Shown here: piece by piece, positions 63,403 to 64,000 of the stretch | Layout: every line of letters starts with the position of its first letter | Numbering within the stretch: the first letter of the stretch is position 1 | Assembly: GCA_016839555.1 (NCBI GenBank) | Contig: JAEOUA010000010.1 | Coordinates: forward strand, 186,001 to 250,000 | Origin: Promethearchaeota archaeon | GTDB lineage: Archaea; Asgardarchaeota; Lokiarchaeia; Sigyniarchaeales; SOKP01 | Reading direction: 5' to 3' | DNA length: 64,000 bases | Notes under the pieces: generated by a model | What the model was told of the DNA's origin: nothing | Databases searched by the model: none | The model's input: the letters and a program-made list of their open reading frames with translations, nothing else | Made by a program: the position numbers and the translations under genes

Positions 63403-64000
63403 ATGTCCAAAATTCACAGAATTCTCCGAGAAAAAACTTACCTCCTCTGCAAAGGACTTTATTTAAGCAATGAATTGATTATTTATTACAAAAAGCAAGG
63501 AATTAACCTTGATTTTGGAAGGAAGGGAGGCGCAGGACCATTGGGAGGAAGATATTTTTTATTAGATGATGAAAAAACCTTAGTTAATGTTGCCTTATGG
63601 GATAATAAAGAAAGAACGGAATTAACTTTAGGAGAAAAGAAAGATAAATTCTTTGAAGTAATTAATAGAAATAACGAGGATGTTTTTTGCCACTTGGATT
63701 TAATTGAAAATCCCGAATATTATTCCCCCAACTATAAAACTTCTGATGGTATAGAAATGAAAAAAATAGCCTTAGTCCACGGAGTCGATTGTCTTGCTAC
63801 AACTATTTACCAAAAATGTAAATACTGGGAATGTGGGGAAGCATGCAAGTTCTGTGGAATTGAACTTAGCCTTGCTTATGGTACCACCATTCTAGAAAAA
63901 AACGCTAAACAGATCTCAGAAGTTATTACCGTTGCTAAAAATGAAGGAAGATGCGCCCATATGACGATAACCAGTGGGACAGAAGCAAGTGAAGACAAAG
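63403..64000 (+). CDS. Radical SAM protein, 3' end outside window
   Basis: The first 199 residues are seen, from the ATG at 63403 to the window edge. ECGEACKFCGIE (about residues 143-154) is the CxxxCxxC motif that binds the radical SAM 4Fe-4S cluster, and HMTITSGTEASEDK follows the TxxGE-like region. The 140 residues before it (GGAGPLGGRYFLLDDEK... ALVHGVDCLATTIYQKCKYW) resemble the lead of the MSMEG_0568-type radical SAM proteins. A further Cys lies six residues before the motif. The gene runs on past the end of the window. Reaction unknown. Confidence 0.8.
   Translation, partial: MSKIHRILREKTYLLCKGLYLSNELIIYYKKQGINLDFGRKGGAGPLGGRYFLLDDEKTLVNVALWDNKERTELTLGEKKDKFFEVINRNNEDVFCHLDLIENPEYYSPNYKTSDGIEMKKIALVHGVDCLATTIYQKCKYWECGEACKFCGIELSLAYGTTILEKNAKQISEVITVAKNEGRCAHMTITSGTEASEDK

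Overview
The window most likely comes from an Asgard archaeon of the Lokiarchaeia (Promethearchaeota) type. The DNA is very AT-rich. It carries an archaeal-type ribosomal protein uL16 (L10e), a Rag/Gtr-type GTPase with a roadblock-like tail, a Rab-like GTPase, an MglA-like GTPase, a probable longin-domain protein, a CD36/LIMP-2 homologue, and a hydrogenase/heterodisulfide-reductase operon that needs UGA to be read as selenocysteine. Several genes start at TTG or ATG just behind AAAGGT, AGGTGA or GGAGG ribosome-binding sites. No CRISPR array, transposase, rRNA or tRNA was recognised.

Layout. 1-10300: six tandem paralogous multi-pass GT-C-type glycosyltransferases (the first cut by the window edge), with a methyltransferase and an AEC-family permease inserted; probably cell-surface glycan assembly. 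10500-15600: a methyltransferase with an AbrB-type regulator behind an 18-bp tandem repeat, then a fucose-isomerase-family protein next to a GH31 enzyme of the sulfoquinovosidase (YihQ) type, then a DUF998-like membrane protein.

15800-28900, minus strand: a seven-gene redox operon in the order HdrA (three in-frame UGA), MvhD/VhuD (two UGA), FrhB-like, FrhB-like, HdrD-like (HdrC+HdrB), a double HdrA fused to MvhD, and a second double HdrA. A hairpin just after the vhuD stop has the AUGA/AA/GA layout of a eukaryote-like SECIS. An acyl-CoA dehydrogenase is divergently transcribed at 29310, and a third FrhB-like protein with an extra C-terminal beta domain follows at 33207, directly before the Rag-like GTPase at 34793. 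I infer a flavin-based electron bifurcation or confurcation system that links acyl-CoA redox chemistry to ferredoxin and thiol/disulfide or F420-type carriers.

35900-56500: housekeeping and small-regulator genes: branched-chain aminotransferase, an exported beta-propeller with a PGY-type C-terminal anchor, two HAD phosphatases, a block of uncharacterised proteins with longin-like and arrestin-like features, uronate isomerase, two small GTPases, a RHH/MazF-like toxin-antitoxin pair, NifU-C, a class I amidotransferase, a GCS2-family ligase, an acyl-CoA-synthetase alpha-like protein without its phosphohistidine loop, and uL16. 56950-64000: a large SIR2-domain protein (possible defence NADase), the CD36-like protein, a winged-helix protein with no ordinary start codon, and the start of a radical SAM protein.
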